64,000 bases of DNA from Gordionus sp. m RMFG-2023 (GCF_954871325.1 NC_088777.1:39967366-40031365), one strand, 5' to 3'; positions 46,871 through 58,579 are shown, numbered from the stretch's first letter. Made by a program: numbers and translations. Notes: a model not told the origin generated them from the letters alone.

Positions 46871-48355
46871 TTTTATCATTTTTGTAAAATTATCTATTTA
46901 TTAAAGTTTATTAAAAGAGATGGTTTTTTCTAATTTTTTAAAATATCTATATTAAACTTTTTTATGTTACTATATATTATCTTTTTAAGGATAATAATTT
47001 AATGTGACAATTGTCATATTCGTTATTTTTAACATTTTTGAAATTTTTTGACAAAAAAGGGTAAAAATATAATTATTGTAAATTATAAATTCAAAGAAGA
47101 TGTTCCTTAATGACAATTATCATAGTCGGTATTTTTAAACATTAGATTTTTTTATGTTAATGGGCAAAATATGTATTTTTAACATGTCAAATTAAAATTT
47201 CAATTAAGATGTACCATATACAGTATTGTGATGATTTAATGAAACATATTGATGATTAAATTAAATCCCATCATTATAAAATTATAATCTTTGCAAAAAT
47301 AATTAAAGGTACATCTTCACTAATATTTAATTAAACATATTAGCAATCTATATTTTTGCCCATTTGTGTCAAAAAATTCAAAAATCTTAAAATAACGATT
47401 ATGACAATTGTCAATTATCTAGGGTACATCTTCACTGAAGTTTTATTTAAATATAGCAATACTTATTTTTACTCATTTGCGTCAAAAAACTTTAAAAATA
47501 ACGATACGAAGATCATCTGGATATATCTAGCAGATTTTTTTTAAATGGCTGAAAACAAAATCCGGGTTTCTCCGGTGCAAGTGGATGCTACAAATGCAAA
47601 TAATAAAATAAATACAAAGATTAAAAACGATATTAATCAAATTAAAATATTCAAGAGAAGTTAAATAATATATTCTTTCTTTTTTTCTCTTTTAGGATAA
47701 TTTGCAATTGATATGAATACTAAATCTCAATATCGATAGTAATCATTAAAACTTATACTAAAGAATTTAAACTTAAAATCAGCCACCACCCACCCTTTAA
47801 GCAATTAAATTATATTGTAGTTCTCGGGTATAGACTTTTGTTTTGCCCAACACTTTGTTATTAGCCTATAGACGTTTAAACAATAGTTCTCGGACTATTG
47901 TGCGTACAAGTACGTGCGGCTTGCCCAAAAATGTGTGGAGGGCTCCTCATATTTTTACTTTTACATCCAAATTAAATTAGTTCAAATTAGATGGAAATGA
48001 GAAAAACCTAAGCTCTGTTGAACTTTCAACGCTAGAGTACAAAAGCACTATATATCACATATCACGTAATTGAAATTTTAATTAAGTTAAAGATAGATAT
48101 TTTTGCCCATTAGCGTTAAAAAAATGTAATGTTAAAAAAAACAGATTATGAAATTTGTCATTTTTCCAAAGAACATCTTCATTGAATTTATAATTTAACA
48201 TCTTTACAATATAAATTATATTTTTACCCTTTTGTGTCAAAAATGTTAAAAATAACGAATATGACAATTGACATTAAAATATTATCCTTAAAAAATAATT
48301 TAGAAATAACCACCTCTTTAAAAAATAGATAATTTTACAAAAATGATTTTAAAAA
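46871..48355. repeat. foldback element with tandem subrepeats
   Basis: About 190 bp at the left (GTAAAATTATCTATTT, then AAGGATAATA, then TTGTCATATTCGTTATT) are repeated inverted at 48170-48355. The arms contain subrepeats built on GTTATTTTTAACATTTTTG and GGGTAAAAATATA. The spacer holds one copy of a dispersed 330-bp repeat (47740-48070). No coding sequence. Exact ends uncertain. Confidence 0.6.
47740..48070 (+). repeat. dispersed 330-bp repeat, copy 1
   Basis: Matches 55845-56170 in opposite orientation: CACCCACCCTTTAAG, TATATTGTAGTT, GGGTATAG, AAGTACGTGCGGCTT, GGAGGGCTCCTCATATTTTTAC, then GAGAAAAACCTAAGCTCTG. No terminal inverted repeats and no clear polymerase III boxes. It is much richer in G+C than its surroundings. 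Family unknown. Confidence 0.75.
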
Positions 48356-49277
48356 AATTATAAAAGATTTCACCTAAAAGATTGTTTATTTATAATAAAA
48401 TTCACAAATCCCTAAAAAAATTTAAAATTATTATCAAATCAAAAAGGTCCGTGAAGTTGCCCCCCCCCCACTTTTGGATTTTCAATGGTTTATCAGTTGG
48501 ACTGACAGTTTCAGTTCGATTCGTACCAACACCGTTTTTGAGATATACAAAGAACAAAATGGAGGGCTAACTTCAAGCCCCCCAACTTTTTAATTTAAAA
48601 ATAAAAAGTGTATAAATCGATGGAGAATGTTTTGTACCGTTTTCAGTTTGATTTGTACCATTACCGTTTACCAGCTATTGACGGTTAAAAATATGGCACC
48701 AAAAATAAAAAACACTCAAAATTTATATTTAAAAAAATTTCTTAACGTCTCAAATTAATTTTTATCTCCTTTATTTATTTCGGAAATAAAATTTTTAACC
48801 TTATATTATAGCGTGAAGTTAGCCCCCCACCCCCGATATTGCAATTTTTAAATTTTTAAAACGGGATTGATTTGTACCGTTTCAAACTCGATTTTTATCA
48901 TTAAGGTTTACCAACTATTGACCGTTAAAAATATGGCACCAAAAATAAAAAATACTCAAGATTTTTTTTTTAAAATTTCTTAACTTACAAAGATAGATAA
49001 TTTTTTTCTCTTCCTAATGATGCATCAAATTAATTTTTATTTCCATTATTTATTTCGGAAATCAAATTTTAAACTTTATATTATAGCGTGAAGTTAGCCT
49101 AGCCCCCCGATATTGCAATTTTGAGATTTTTCAAATTTTTAAAACGGAATTAATTTGTACCAATACCATTTTCCAAATATTGACAGTTAACACTTTGTTG
49201 CAAAAAATAATCTATTTTTTAATAGAAAGCGATAGAGGAACTTTTATGATTACTAATGATGCTATATTTATATATTC

Positions 49278-50207
49278 CAGATACCTGTAGACCCGGCCCG
49301 GATACCAGGGTTAGGCCATATTTTAAATTTTTAAAATATACCCGGGTCGGGGCGGACCTGAAAATTTTTTTAAAAAAAACCCGGACCGGGCTTGAAAATT
49401 TTTTTTAAATACACGGGCCGGGCATGGCCGTTTTTTTAAAAAAATGTATACAACATGAATTATTATATTCGTCAATTAGATATGATTATAATGAATGATT
49501 ATATATAGTTATGATTAATATAATGTTTGGTGAAAGTTAGCACTAGCTAACATTCATAGTATCTATTACATAATATAATTATAGTTTTCCTGCCATGGAA
49601 TAAATACGCAAAGTATTAAATACATTATTGTATAATATATGTTATATTTTTTATTAATTAAAATATCAGTTTTATTTTTTTTATAAATACAATTAATATA
49701 GTATAATCTCAAAATATTACTTAAACAAATTTTTTATAGTATCAATTCGCAATACACTAAATATCTGTTTAGAATATAAAAAAAATATGTACTAGTGATG
49801 TTAAACGGCTCGTTTTGAGCCGATTTTTAAAAAGGGCTAACTCAGATTTTATCCAGAAAAATATTATGCTAGCCTAAAAATTTTGCCTATAGAAGGAGCA
49901 AAGGTCATATAATATCGAAATTTCGAGGCTTAGTCAATATTTTTCTGGCGAAAATATTGAGTTAGCCGTTTTTAAAAATCGGCTCAGAACGAGCCGTTTA
50001 ACAACATTAGCGAATATGCTTGCTTATTAAATGATAATACTCGCCGAAAAATATGATAAAATACCAAATAGATAAATTTTTTGTATATACCAGGTCGAAT
50101 ATAATTTTAAAAAATTCCGAGGCGGCCTAAAATTTTTAAACCCGGGCCGGGCCGAAAATATTTTAATCCGGGCCGGGCCGTGCAAATGGTACCTCTGCAG
50201 GCCTCTG
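49278..50207. mobile_element. 930-bp non-autonomous relative of hAT copies A and B
   Basis: Begins CAGATACCTGTAGACCCGGCC and ends CCTCTGCAGGCCTCTG, the termini of the copy A family, with CCGGGCCGGGCC-type iterons on both sides. The flanks ATATATTC and ATATATGT match at 6 of 8 positions. No transposase remains. A palindromic MITE sits inside at 49793-50009. Confidence 0.85.
49793..50009. mobile_element. 217-bp palindromic MITE
   Basis: TAGTGATGTTAAACGGCTCG faces its near complement ending CGAGCCGTTTAACAACATTA; the inverted arms extend about 50 bp through AAAAAGGGCTAACTCA and TGAGTTAGCCGTTTTTAAA. A decayed copy lies reversed at 53490-53695, and a single related end at about 51465-51515. No target duplication found. 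Confidence 0.7.
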
Positions 50208-51109
50208 ATATATGTAGTACCATATAATTAAATTTGCTTAGGGGGTTGATAGTGTATACAGCTACTATATAGTATATATTCATATTTTGTTACTTTCGCC
50301 TCCACTCGTTTTTTGCCAATGTTAACCATATAAATAAATTTTTATAATTTTTTTACAATTATTTTTTTCTCATATTATTTTTGACAAATATTCTCGCACA
50401 TCTTAAAATATCCATATTCAAATTTTTTTAAACCGAATAATACTAAAATATTATTTTCCAACCTTTCCTTTTAACAAAAATTTTTTATCGCACTTTAAAA
50501 AAAGTCCTTCTGCACTTTCTTTTAAAAATAATCAAAAACAATCATTTATTTTTTTCTTTAAGCCTCTCACATATTTGCATCATATTAAATATTAAAAAAA
50601 TGTCCTCCATTTTCTTTTAAATTGGCACAGATATCTCCAGTGATTTATGATATGATGATTAATTAAATTTCTAAGTTTATCTAAAACTTCTGTTCATTTC
50701 TAAGTCAACCAATAACCTCAGTTGGTATTAAATTAATTAAAAACATACAAATCGAGTTCGAACCGGTACAAATCAATCCCGTTTTAGAAATTTGAAATAG
50801 TCAAAATAGCAATATCGCGGGCTAACTTCGCTATAATATGAGGTTTAAAATTTAATTTCGGAAATAAATAATGGAGATAAAAATTAATTTGAGGTATCAT
50901 TAGGAAGATAAAAAAATTCTCTATCGTTGTATGTTAAGAAATTTTTAAATAAAATAAATTATTTTACTTAAATTATTATCATAGATTTGTGGATAATTTT
51001 GCAAAAATAGCAACTCCATTAATAATTAATGTAAAACAATAATTCTGCATAATTATATTCTTAAAATATCTCAATCATATATAAATAAATTTCGGCTGTG
51101 AATTGAATT

Positions 51110-51515
51110 CAAGTTATATCCTGAGCCGGCTTGAACCAAATTCTGAGCCAGCCGACTCATATGTCCCAATGAGCTGGCTTGAGTCTGACTCAATTTTTCG
51201 ACTCAAAAACTGGTTGAGTTTAGGGACTAATCACAAATAAATAAATTTTGGCTAAAAAGTCGGCTTGAGCTAATTCCTGAGCCGGCTTGAGCCAACTCCT
51301 GAGCCGGCTTATTAATTTCATGTTATCAAAATTTCGACCAAATTAAGTCTAAAATCCCTGAAGCCGAATTCGGGTCTAGAAGCATTCTTAGTTTTGACAT
51401 AAATATTCTTATTATAGTTTTTGTTCACATTAATCAATAACCCAAAATTTAGCAATTTACAAGACATTTGAGTTAGCCGTTTATAAAAATCGACTCTAAC
51501 GGAGTCGTTTTACAT
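51110..51515. repeat. iterated GAGCCGGCTTGAGCC motifs, MITE-like
   Basis: Seven or more copies of GAGCCGGCTTGA and its variants lie within about 200 bp, and the right end (GAGTTAGCCGTTTATAAAAA, ending GTCGTTTTACATAATA) matches the end of the palindromic MITE family. Probably a longer non-autonomous member of that family; its left end was not found. Confidence 0.5.
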
Positions 51516-51639
51516 AATACATGTTAAAAATAAATATCAAAAATTATAATTTATTTATAAATAAAAAACTAAAAAAATTGAGCAGACCCAGCGAATTGAC
51601 TAGAAGATAGGGGGGTTAACTTATCAAAAACTAAAGAAA

Positions 51640-52960
51640 TAGATCTTTTTCTAAGACGCATTATTAGAAAATTCGGATAATGATGAACATATAAATATTG
51701 TATCCAGATAATATAGAATAGGTTACAGGTGAAGATGATAACGATCGAGATATATCGTCAGAACATTAGAGGATGCTGTGGGAAAAGTCGAGATAAATAG
51801 TCAGAATATGATAAATAATATACAACCATTAAGAGGATATAAATATCTAATATAAAATATTTAAAAAATAGTGAAAAGCATTAATATAAAAGAACCAATT
51901 CAGTTAAAAAATTCTTTCCCTAAAATGCAAAATCCCCTCTAGAATTATTTCGTATATATTTTAATGAAGATATGTATTCACTTATAATAAATCAAGCGAA
52001 ATTATATGAAAAGAAAATTAAATCATTCACTTGACATTCAAGATTTGGATATTTTTATAGGTATTATTCTATATAGATAGTGGATATCATATTCTTCCCA
52101 AGGAAATTTATATTGGGCTCAAGATAAAGGCGAAGGTGTTCATATTTCATCTTTAAAAAAAGCCCTGAACTCGTTTTCAAGAAATAAAACGATATTTACA
52201 TTCGATATCGATAAAACTGATAAATTAGCGAAGGTTAGACCATTTTTAAATATTAGAATCTACAACAATTTGGGATGTTCAAAGAAAATTTAAGGTTGGG
52301 TGAAAAATGATCCCCTATTATGGAAACCAAATTGTAAAAATGTACATGAGAGGAAAGCCAGTAAAATTTGGAGTAAAAGTTTGGATTTTATTTTAATCTT
52401 TTTGTTTTTATACTGAGAAAGATAACAATGAAACTAGTTCTCTTGGTGAATAAGTGGTGACAAAATTGACAGCTGTTATTTCTACTGAAGAACATGGACT
52501 ATTCTTTGATATTTTTTTTACTTCAACAAATTTATTTTCAATGCTAGGAGAAAAAGGTCTTCATTGTACAGGAACAATCCACATAAATCGAACTGAAAAA
52601 TGTCCATTGGATCAAAACTAATGAAAAAAAGTTGCAGAGGATCTTATGTGATGAAAAGATTGGTTCATGTTATTGGAATGAAAGTCATCCTGAAAAGGTG
52701 AGCAATTAACGAGGAATATAAAATAAAGCCAAGCGATGGAGTTCTAAACATAAAGTATTATATTTATATTGATCAACCAAATATGATTACCTCATATAAT
52801 TAATATATGGGAGGTGTTGATTATTGGATAGATTTTTGAGTGCCAAAAAAATGGTGGTGTTGCTTATTCTCTAACTAACTAAAATTATGTGTTATAGCCG
52901 GGTGAATAAATATTTCTTAGATATATTGTATGATCTTTGATTAGAAATGCACCTGAACAA
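51640..52960 (+). pseudogene. piggyBac transposase, heavily decayed
   Basis: In scattered plus-strand frames, in the right order, I read MIPYYGNQIVKMYMRGKP followed by VKFGVKVW (about 52300-52385), FFDIFFTSTNLFSMLGEKG then CTGTIHINR (about 52505-52590), and MGGVDYW then PKKWWC (about 52808-52860). These are the conserved blocks of piggyBac DDD transposases. Many stops and frame changes separate them. Upstream sequence from about 51640 is acidic and coding-like. No TTAA-flanked terminal repeats were identified. An old insertion. Confidence 0.75.
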
Positions 52961-53490
52961 TATTGTAATAGAATCAGTTAATCTTAAAGGCAATTGAAAT
53001 ATGATTAATCATATTCAAATATATTGATAATTGTGTATGATGATTATTTGATGTATTTAGATTGATTTATAAAAAATATATAAACTGAATTACAAAATAT
53101 ATTAAAGCAGTTAAAAATATAATAAATTGTTCAATAAATATGTCAGATACAGCTATGACCCATAAAGATGACCAAATGGTCTTATCGGAGAGATAGAGAT
53201 AATTCATATGGCAATTCCAATCATCAAGAAATAAATAAGTGTACCATTTCATATAAAATGATCAAAATTAATTACCAAAAAATGGACTTGTTACCTCCCA
53301 ATGTTAGATTTTTGGAAAATTCAAAAAATCATATAATGAATATTTTTTTTGAAATTTGATATATAAATATATTATGTATTATAAAGAAAAATAATTTTTT
53401 AAATTTTTTTATGTCTTTGTTATTTGGTATTTAACGGGTTAATAAAAGACTATTGAAGGTATGGGGGGTAGTTATGCAAAATCATTCCAT
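52960..53490. other. spacer downstream of the piggyBac remnant
   Basis: Nothing supported. Short frames near 53067-53359 may be further piggyBac debris. Confidence 0.35.
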
Positions 53491-53695
53491 TTGGGCAATT
53501 TTAAGACAGCTAATTCAATATTTTAACCAAAAAATATTTTCTAAGCCTCCAGATTTGGCTAATAGATGTGCAAACCTTTGTTATTATGGGCAAAATCTTC
53601 AGGTTTGTGTATGATTTTATTGGTTACAATACTGAGTTAGTCATTTTTAAAAATTGGCTCAAATAGAGCAATTTTACATCACTAATGAGGGAGGG
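53490..53695. mobile_element. decayed copy of the palindromic MITE, reversed
   Basis: ACTGAGTTAGTCATTTTTAA and GAGCAATTTTACATCACTAA at the right end, and ACAGCTAATTCAATATTTT at the left, correspond to the family at 49793-50009 in inverse orientation. The arms are diverged and the left terminus is unclear. Confidence 0.55.
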
Positions 53696-53699
53696 GTGT

Positions 53700-54553
53700 A
53701 GACCCCCTGAACATGATATGCTGGTGGAATTTAATTGAACTGATACAAAGTGGAAGTGATATTATATGTGTGTTCTTTCAGTTATTAAATTTATACATAA
53801 TGAATTCTTGGTTGCTTGTATGAAGCAAAACAAGATTACAAAATATTAATTATTATTATTTAAATCACAGATATCCATGGGGGTTGATGCTGGGTGGCAA
53901 AGAAACTTAGGCAGACCTAGGAAAGTGAAAAAAGGAAATCAAGAAGTATTCAACTAATATAGGATATAAAATTTGATAAAATTGGGCATCGGTTGTAAAG
54001 AAAAAGCAACAATGCAATAAAAGATTATCTAGGATTCTATGTAGAAAATACAACATCTCTTTATGATTAAATAATAATAGAAATTTTTAAGTATAATTAT
54101 GTATAAATGATTCCATATAGTCATTGCATAATTTTTTATATTTAAATGTGTTATTTATGTATATCTAAGTAAATTTTAAGAGGGGAAAGAAAAGTCAGGG
54201 ACAAAATGGTTAATCTATTTTAAATTTAAGGTTCAAATCCAACTAATTCCAAGATAATGTCTGTCCAAATCCAACTGATATATTCATAGCTCTATGTAGT
54301 GGTTAAAAATATTTTAGAGGTTTTTTGCATTTTCCAAAATAATCTTATGTGATAAAATTATTTCTGTTTAAAAATTTTCAGATTTAACATGATTTTTTAT
54401 GAATGCAATAGTTTAGTCTAAAATATTATTTTTTATGCTGCTGATTTTCTAATTTATCTATATATCATTTTTATGTTATGAATTTGTAAGAATGCATATG
54501 AATATGTAAAGAATGTATAGTTAGTCAAACTTGATATAATTACCAATAATAAA
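53700..54553. other. spacer 3' of XRCC4
   Basis: A+T-rich. A short plus-strand run near 53880-53960 (MGVDAGWQRNLGRPRKVKKG) looks like protein but ends after about 30 codons. No gene called. Confidence 0.4.
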
Positions 54554-55374
54554 TTAATAAGGCTGTAAATGAAAAATTGTTTTACTAGCTATACTTGACT
54601 GATTTTTATGATTCAACAAATCATTCAATTCACGAATTTTGTTCTTCTTTTCATTTAATATCATTGCAAATTTTATGTATAAATGATTATCATTTTCTAT
54701 CTACAACAATTAAAAAAAAAATTTGAAGCAAAAAACGTTACTAAAGATCCATGTTGCTTGTCAGAGGTGATTTTATTTATATAATTTGTCAACTCCTGAG
54801 ACTGAAGTATAAGATTTTCAATAAATTCTTGTGCTATATCTATTTCACATAATTTTGAGTTATTTATCTTTCTGTTAGACAACACAATGGAACCTAATTG
54901 ATACTAATAGGATTGGAAAAATTAAAATATGTTAAATTTTACTTGCATATTATTGTCCACACATTTGCTCCATTGTAGCTAAAATAAAATTTTATTAACT
55001 TTTTATAATCATATATACAAATAAGTCTTTATTATGTGACTTCATCCTATATTTGTATTCATTATTTTTATTTCCCAATAAAGCATTTTTACATAGTTTC
55101 ACATAATTTTCATATGCTAAACCAGATTCGTTAACAAATTCTTGCACTTTTGAGTTAGATACTAATAATATTTAGGTAGGTTATTAGTTTTAAAATTACT
55201 TTCAACTTCCCATATATTAACTAAATCTGAAATTTTTAATTTTACATTTATATCATCATTATTATCTTTCCATATTGAGAAAATGTAATAACACTTTGAA
55301 GTATCTTCATCATATATCTTAAAAATATACTTTTCTTGCTTCACAGGGATAACCTGAACATTTCTGGCATTCAT
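54554..55374 (-). CDS. XRCC4: XRCC4, non-homologous end-joining factor
   Basis: Five minus-strand exons join in one frame: 55374-55200, 55161-55019, 54978-54943, 54903-54742 and 54700-54554. Introns are 38, 40, 39 and 41 nt, all GT...AG, several with a CTAAT- or TTAAT-type branch site. The product has 220 residues. The head domain ends with NYVKLCKNALLGN, matching human KYVGELRKALL; then FLQWSKCV and YQLGSIVL match the FFFEKN and RLGSFNL strands; the coiled coil has LYIKFAMILNEKKNKIREL, almost the human LYKRFILVLNEKKTKIRSL, at the same residue number (about 180-200). Known role: a homodimer that scaffolds DNA ligase IV and XLF at double-strand breaks in the nucleus. The protein ends at residue 220, so the long disordered tail of vertebrate XRCC4 is missing or is on an unseen exon. 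The ATG at 55374 is the first in frame. Confidence 0.9.
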
Positions 55375-55840
55375 AGGGAATGCAAGATGAAAAGCGAATT
55401 CTCAACAAAATCAGCTGATCAGTCGATCGCGCAAGCGATGCATAATTCATCTATAAATTAGAGTTGTAAAACTGATAACTTAATATTTCAGCCAAAGAAT
55501 AATACACAAGCCTGGAGATTTTGATCAAAGGCTGAAAGGTTTGAACATTTGTTAAACGAAACCTCGAAGCCTACAATATTATTTTGGCTAAAATTTTGAT
55601 TTAAAATCTGCAAAATCGAGTAACAACTGGTAACAACATTACTCCAAACAATATCATAGCTGTATATTAACATTATCTATATATATCATTGCTAGAGCGA
55701 CATCGCGGTTTTTCAAGCTTATAAAAGAGACCTCGTGATATTAGGAAATTTTTATGTTACTATATATTTTCTACATCCAAATGGAGAAAATCCTTGATAG
55801 AAACATGTTCACCATTGTTATGGAGAAATAATAATAAAAA
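55375..55840. other. region upstream of XRCC4
   Basis: Should hold the XRCC4 promoter. GATCAGTCGATCGCGCAAGC near 55415-55435 is unusually CpG-rich. A 61-codon minus-strand frame (55673-55488) is protein-like (VWSNVVTSCYSILQILNQ) but matches nothing I know and is not called a gene. Confidence 0.4.
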
Positions 55841-55844
55841 TATT

Positions 55845-56170
55845 TACGTGATACGTGATATATAGCGCCTTTGCCCTCTAGCGTTGAAGATTCAACAGAG
55901 CTACGCTAGGTTTTCCTCATTTTCATCTAATTGGAACAATTTAATTTGGGTATAAAAGTAAAAATATGAGGAGCCCTCCACCCGTTTGTGGGAAAGCCGC
56001 ACGTACTTGTAGGCACACCATTTCGAAAATTGTTGCTTAAACCTCTATAGGCTTTAAGTTAAAAGGATTGGGACAAAGAAAAAGCCTATACCCAAAAACT
56101 ACAATATAATTTAATTACTTTAAGGGTGGGCGGTGGATCATTTTTAATTTAATAATTTTGCAAATTTAGT
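55845..56170 (-). repeat. dispersed 330-bp repeat, copy 2
   Basis: Inverse copy of 47740-48070 over its whole length, about 80 percent similar by eye. It lies between XRCC4 and the 3' end of the LINE. Phrases just outside (TATGTTACTATATATT near 55755 and near 46965) are also shared. Confidence 0.75.
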
Positions 56171-56249
56171 ACAAGTTTTAGTAAGAAAAATTAAAGAATA
56201 CTTCCAAAAAGTTGAATAATTGTTGATTGGGAACCTATAGACAATGATA

Positions 56250-58575
56250 TGTGAGCAAAGAACTTCAAAATACGTTTTCATTTGAGGTAACTTTTTTTAA
56301 TGCGGAAAAGTTTTTTGATGGATCTTTTATTGTTATTAAGTTTTATGAATTGTTTCATATTAATATTTAAATCCATTATATCCTTTATGGTTTTATAGTA
56401 CCATAAGGATTTATATTTTGTGTATTGTTTTCCCTTATGTGTGTACAGCCATGCTATGGCGTCATGAGCTAAATTGTGGTCGGAGTTCCTTATTATATGA
56501 GCTAGGAACTGTATACGGCGTTTTTTTTACAGTGATATTAATTGGCGTGTGATTAGATTTTTTCCAGAGATTTTGGTTTGATATGACTCTTGGATAGAAA
56601 ATGCCATTAATTATACGTAGACAATTATTTATAAATGATTGTAATCGTCTCATTTCCGTCTTACTTGCTTCCCAAATTTCCCCACCATATAATAGAATCG
56701 GAACAATTGTCGAGTTGAATAACTTCAGTCTGGTAAAAACAGAGATCTCTTTTGTTTTCCAAATTTTCATATACTTGTAGAAGGTTCCCCTCGCATTTTG
56801 TATTCTTATCGACAATTCCTCTTTACCACTACCTTTATTGTCTAGTGTTATACCCAAATATCTAATTTTATCTACAACCTTAATTATTTTTCCTCCAAAA
56901 GTAAGATTGTCCATTGGTGGAGCATTTGGGGAGGGGAGAATAGCAGTTTTTTTGAAATTTATTTCAAGTCCAACTCTTTGACTTAGGGTCTATAGTATAT
57001 AAAAAATAAAATTGTGCAATCGAAGCCCCATCTTTTCCCCAAATACATTTGTGCTTATAGGCCGAATAAAAACATATTAGAACCAATATTAGCCTTGAAA
57101 ATAATAATGCAGAAATGTTATAAATACAAAATATCATTCTATTACACTTTCATCGACTTTAGTAGAGCTTTTGATAAGGTTAATCACGGAGTTCTATGGG
57201 ATATGCTAGCTGAATGTGGAATAGAACCTCAAATAATCCTCACCTTAAAAAAACCACTACTCTAAATTAGTAGCGTGTTTTAGAATAAACGATAAAATAT
57301 CCCCCTGCTTCGATAATCTGTGAAATTCCGTGGGTTCTCAATTTTGGGGAAATTACATAAAAATGATTCATTCCATTCCTCCGGAGTTTTCCCACATTCC
57401 CATATATTGTTAAAAAGGGTCAAAAGGAAGGAAGAGACAGTCCTAGGTGCAATTTTCAGATCAGCTGTTATGTCATCAGGCCCCGGAGCTTTGTTTCTAC
57501 GTAATTTTTTTATTATGTTAGTGATCTCATCTATAGAAAAGCCAGATGGTGGTGAGACCAAAATTATATTTAAGCTAGCTGGTGGGGTTGCTTTCCTTGA
57601 ATCGAAGACTGTCATGTAATAGTCAAGCCATACAGCTATTTGTTCATCTTGATCTATGATCACTTTCCCATTCCTTAAGGCAATGGTGGGGAGTTTCTTA
57701 AAGCTACTAGGTTTACAAAAATATTTTAATTTTTTATATGCGTCATATATCCTGTTTTCCTTCATATCCCTATCAATGTCAAAAGCTTTCCTCGCGATAT
57801 ATATTCGTCTATCTCTGCGTAGTAGTTTATGTATATCCTTCCATAAGTCGCATATTTGGGCCGTTCACGCTTCTTAACAAATTTATTTTCTCTAGAGTGT
57901 CATTTGCCATCCATTCTTTCCTAGAGAAAGGAGTCGCGTTTGGCAAAACGTTGTATGATTCTGTAAGACCACTTTTAAAAAGTTTCCAACATGCTTCTCT
58001 GTCTAGTTATATTTACAAAGTTAGCTACTTTTCTAATTAATATTTGATCAAACAGTCTCGCATCTTCTGGTGTTTGTACTTTATTGGGTTAACGTGTTAT
58101 AATTGTGCGCGAGAGATTAGTATTAGGACCATTGAAGTTTGTCTACTTCCACTGTGATAACTCCATAGGTTTTTAACTGTAATGTTTGCTCTGAGCAACC
58201 TGTGATCTGATATGTTGATATTTGTTAGTGCTTTTACGTCATCAAACCACCGGTGAACATTCGAAATGAAAAAGTCGATTTGAGATTTTTGCTGAGCCCT
58301 TACAAAGGTGTAAGTGTTACTTTCACGATGGATAAAAAAAGTATTTTCGATCTTAAAATTATTGTTCTTACAGAAATCAAGGAGTTTCTTACTATGTTCA
58401 CAATTTCGTTGTAGTATTGTAGCATGCCCAATAACATTACCATTTACATATTCATCTTCTTTGCCAAATTTCATGTTAAAATCTCCTAAGATAATTATAT
58501 TATATCTTCCCGGTAGGGAGTGTATCGTGTTTATCATAGAATCAATGAAACTTATACTTTTATATAATTTGGCTA
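56250..58575 (-). mobile_element. non-LTR retrotransposon (LINE), truncated and rearranged
   Basis: Minus-strand order: the C-terminal half of an AP endonuclease (58537-58097: IIILGDFNMKFG, IDFFIS, SDHRLLRANI), a linker, the N-terminal part of the reverse transcriptase (57765-57280: RRNKAPGPDDITADLK, KTPEEWNES), and the C-terminal region (56914-56462: IRYLGITLDNKG, LLYGGEIWEASKT, FINNCLRIINGI). Between these, 57014-57265 carries the next RT block on the plus strand (YRPNKNILEPILALK, FIDFSRAFDKVNHGVLW), that is, inverted. The catalytic YxDD block and much of the thumb are missing. The 5' end is truncated within the endonuclease. Motifs suggest an RTE- or I/Nimb-like LINE; I am not sure of the clade. 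No poly(A) tail seen. Confidence 0.88.
57014..57265 (+). pseudogene. inverted RT block of the LINE
   Basis: An 83-codon plus-strand frame holds YRPNKNILEPILALK, then YTFIDFSRAFDKVNHGVLW, the block with the first catalytic Asp of LINE reverse transcriptase. Its neighbours on both sides read on the minus strand. By content it follows directly on the block ending near 57280, so the piece was flipped in place, with loss of the RT segment that should follow. Confidence 0.85.
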
Positions 58576-58579
58576 TTGA

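Larger units (their letters stand above)
48440..50960. repeat. foldback element with 250-300-bp subrepeats
   Basis: Units with GCGTGAAGTTAGCCCCCC, GATATTGCAATTTT, TTTGTACCGTTT and ATTTATTTCGGAAAT repeat head to tail two to three times at 48440-49190 and once inverted at 50720-50960. The spacer contains a hAT relative at 49278-50207. It borders the previous foldback. No coding sequence. Confidence 0.6.

Noticed and set aside
57280-57877. Plus-strand frames over the LINE as genes
   Set aside because: They are antisense shadows of the LINE reverse transcriptase, whose motifs read on the minus strand.
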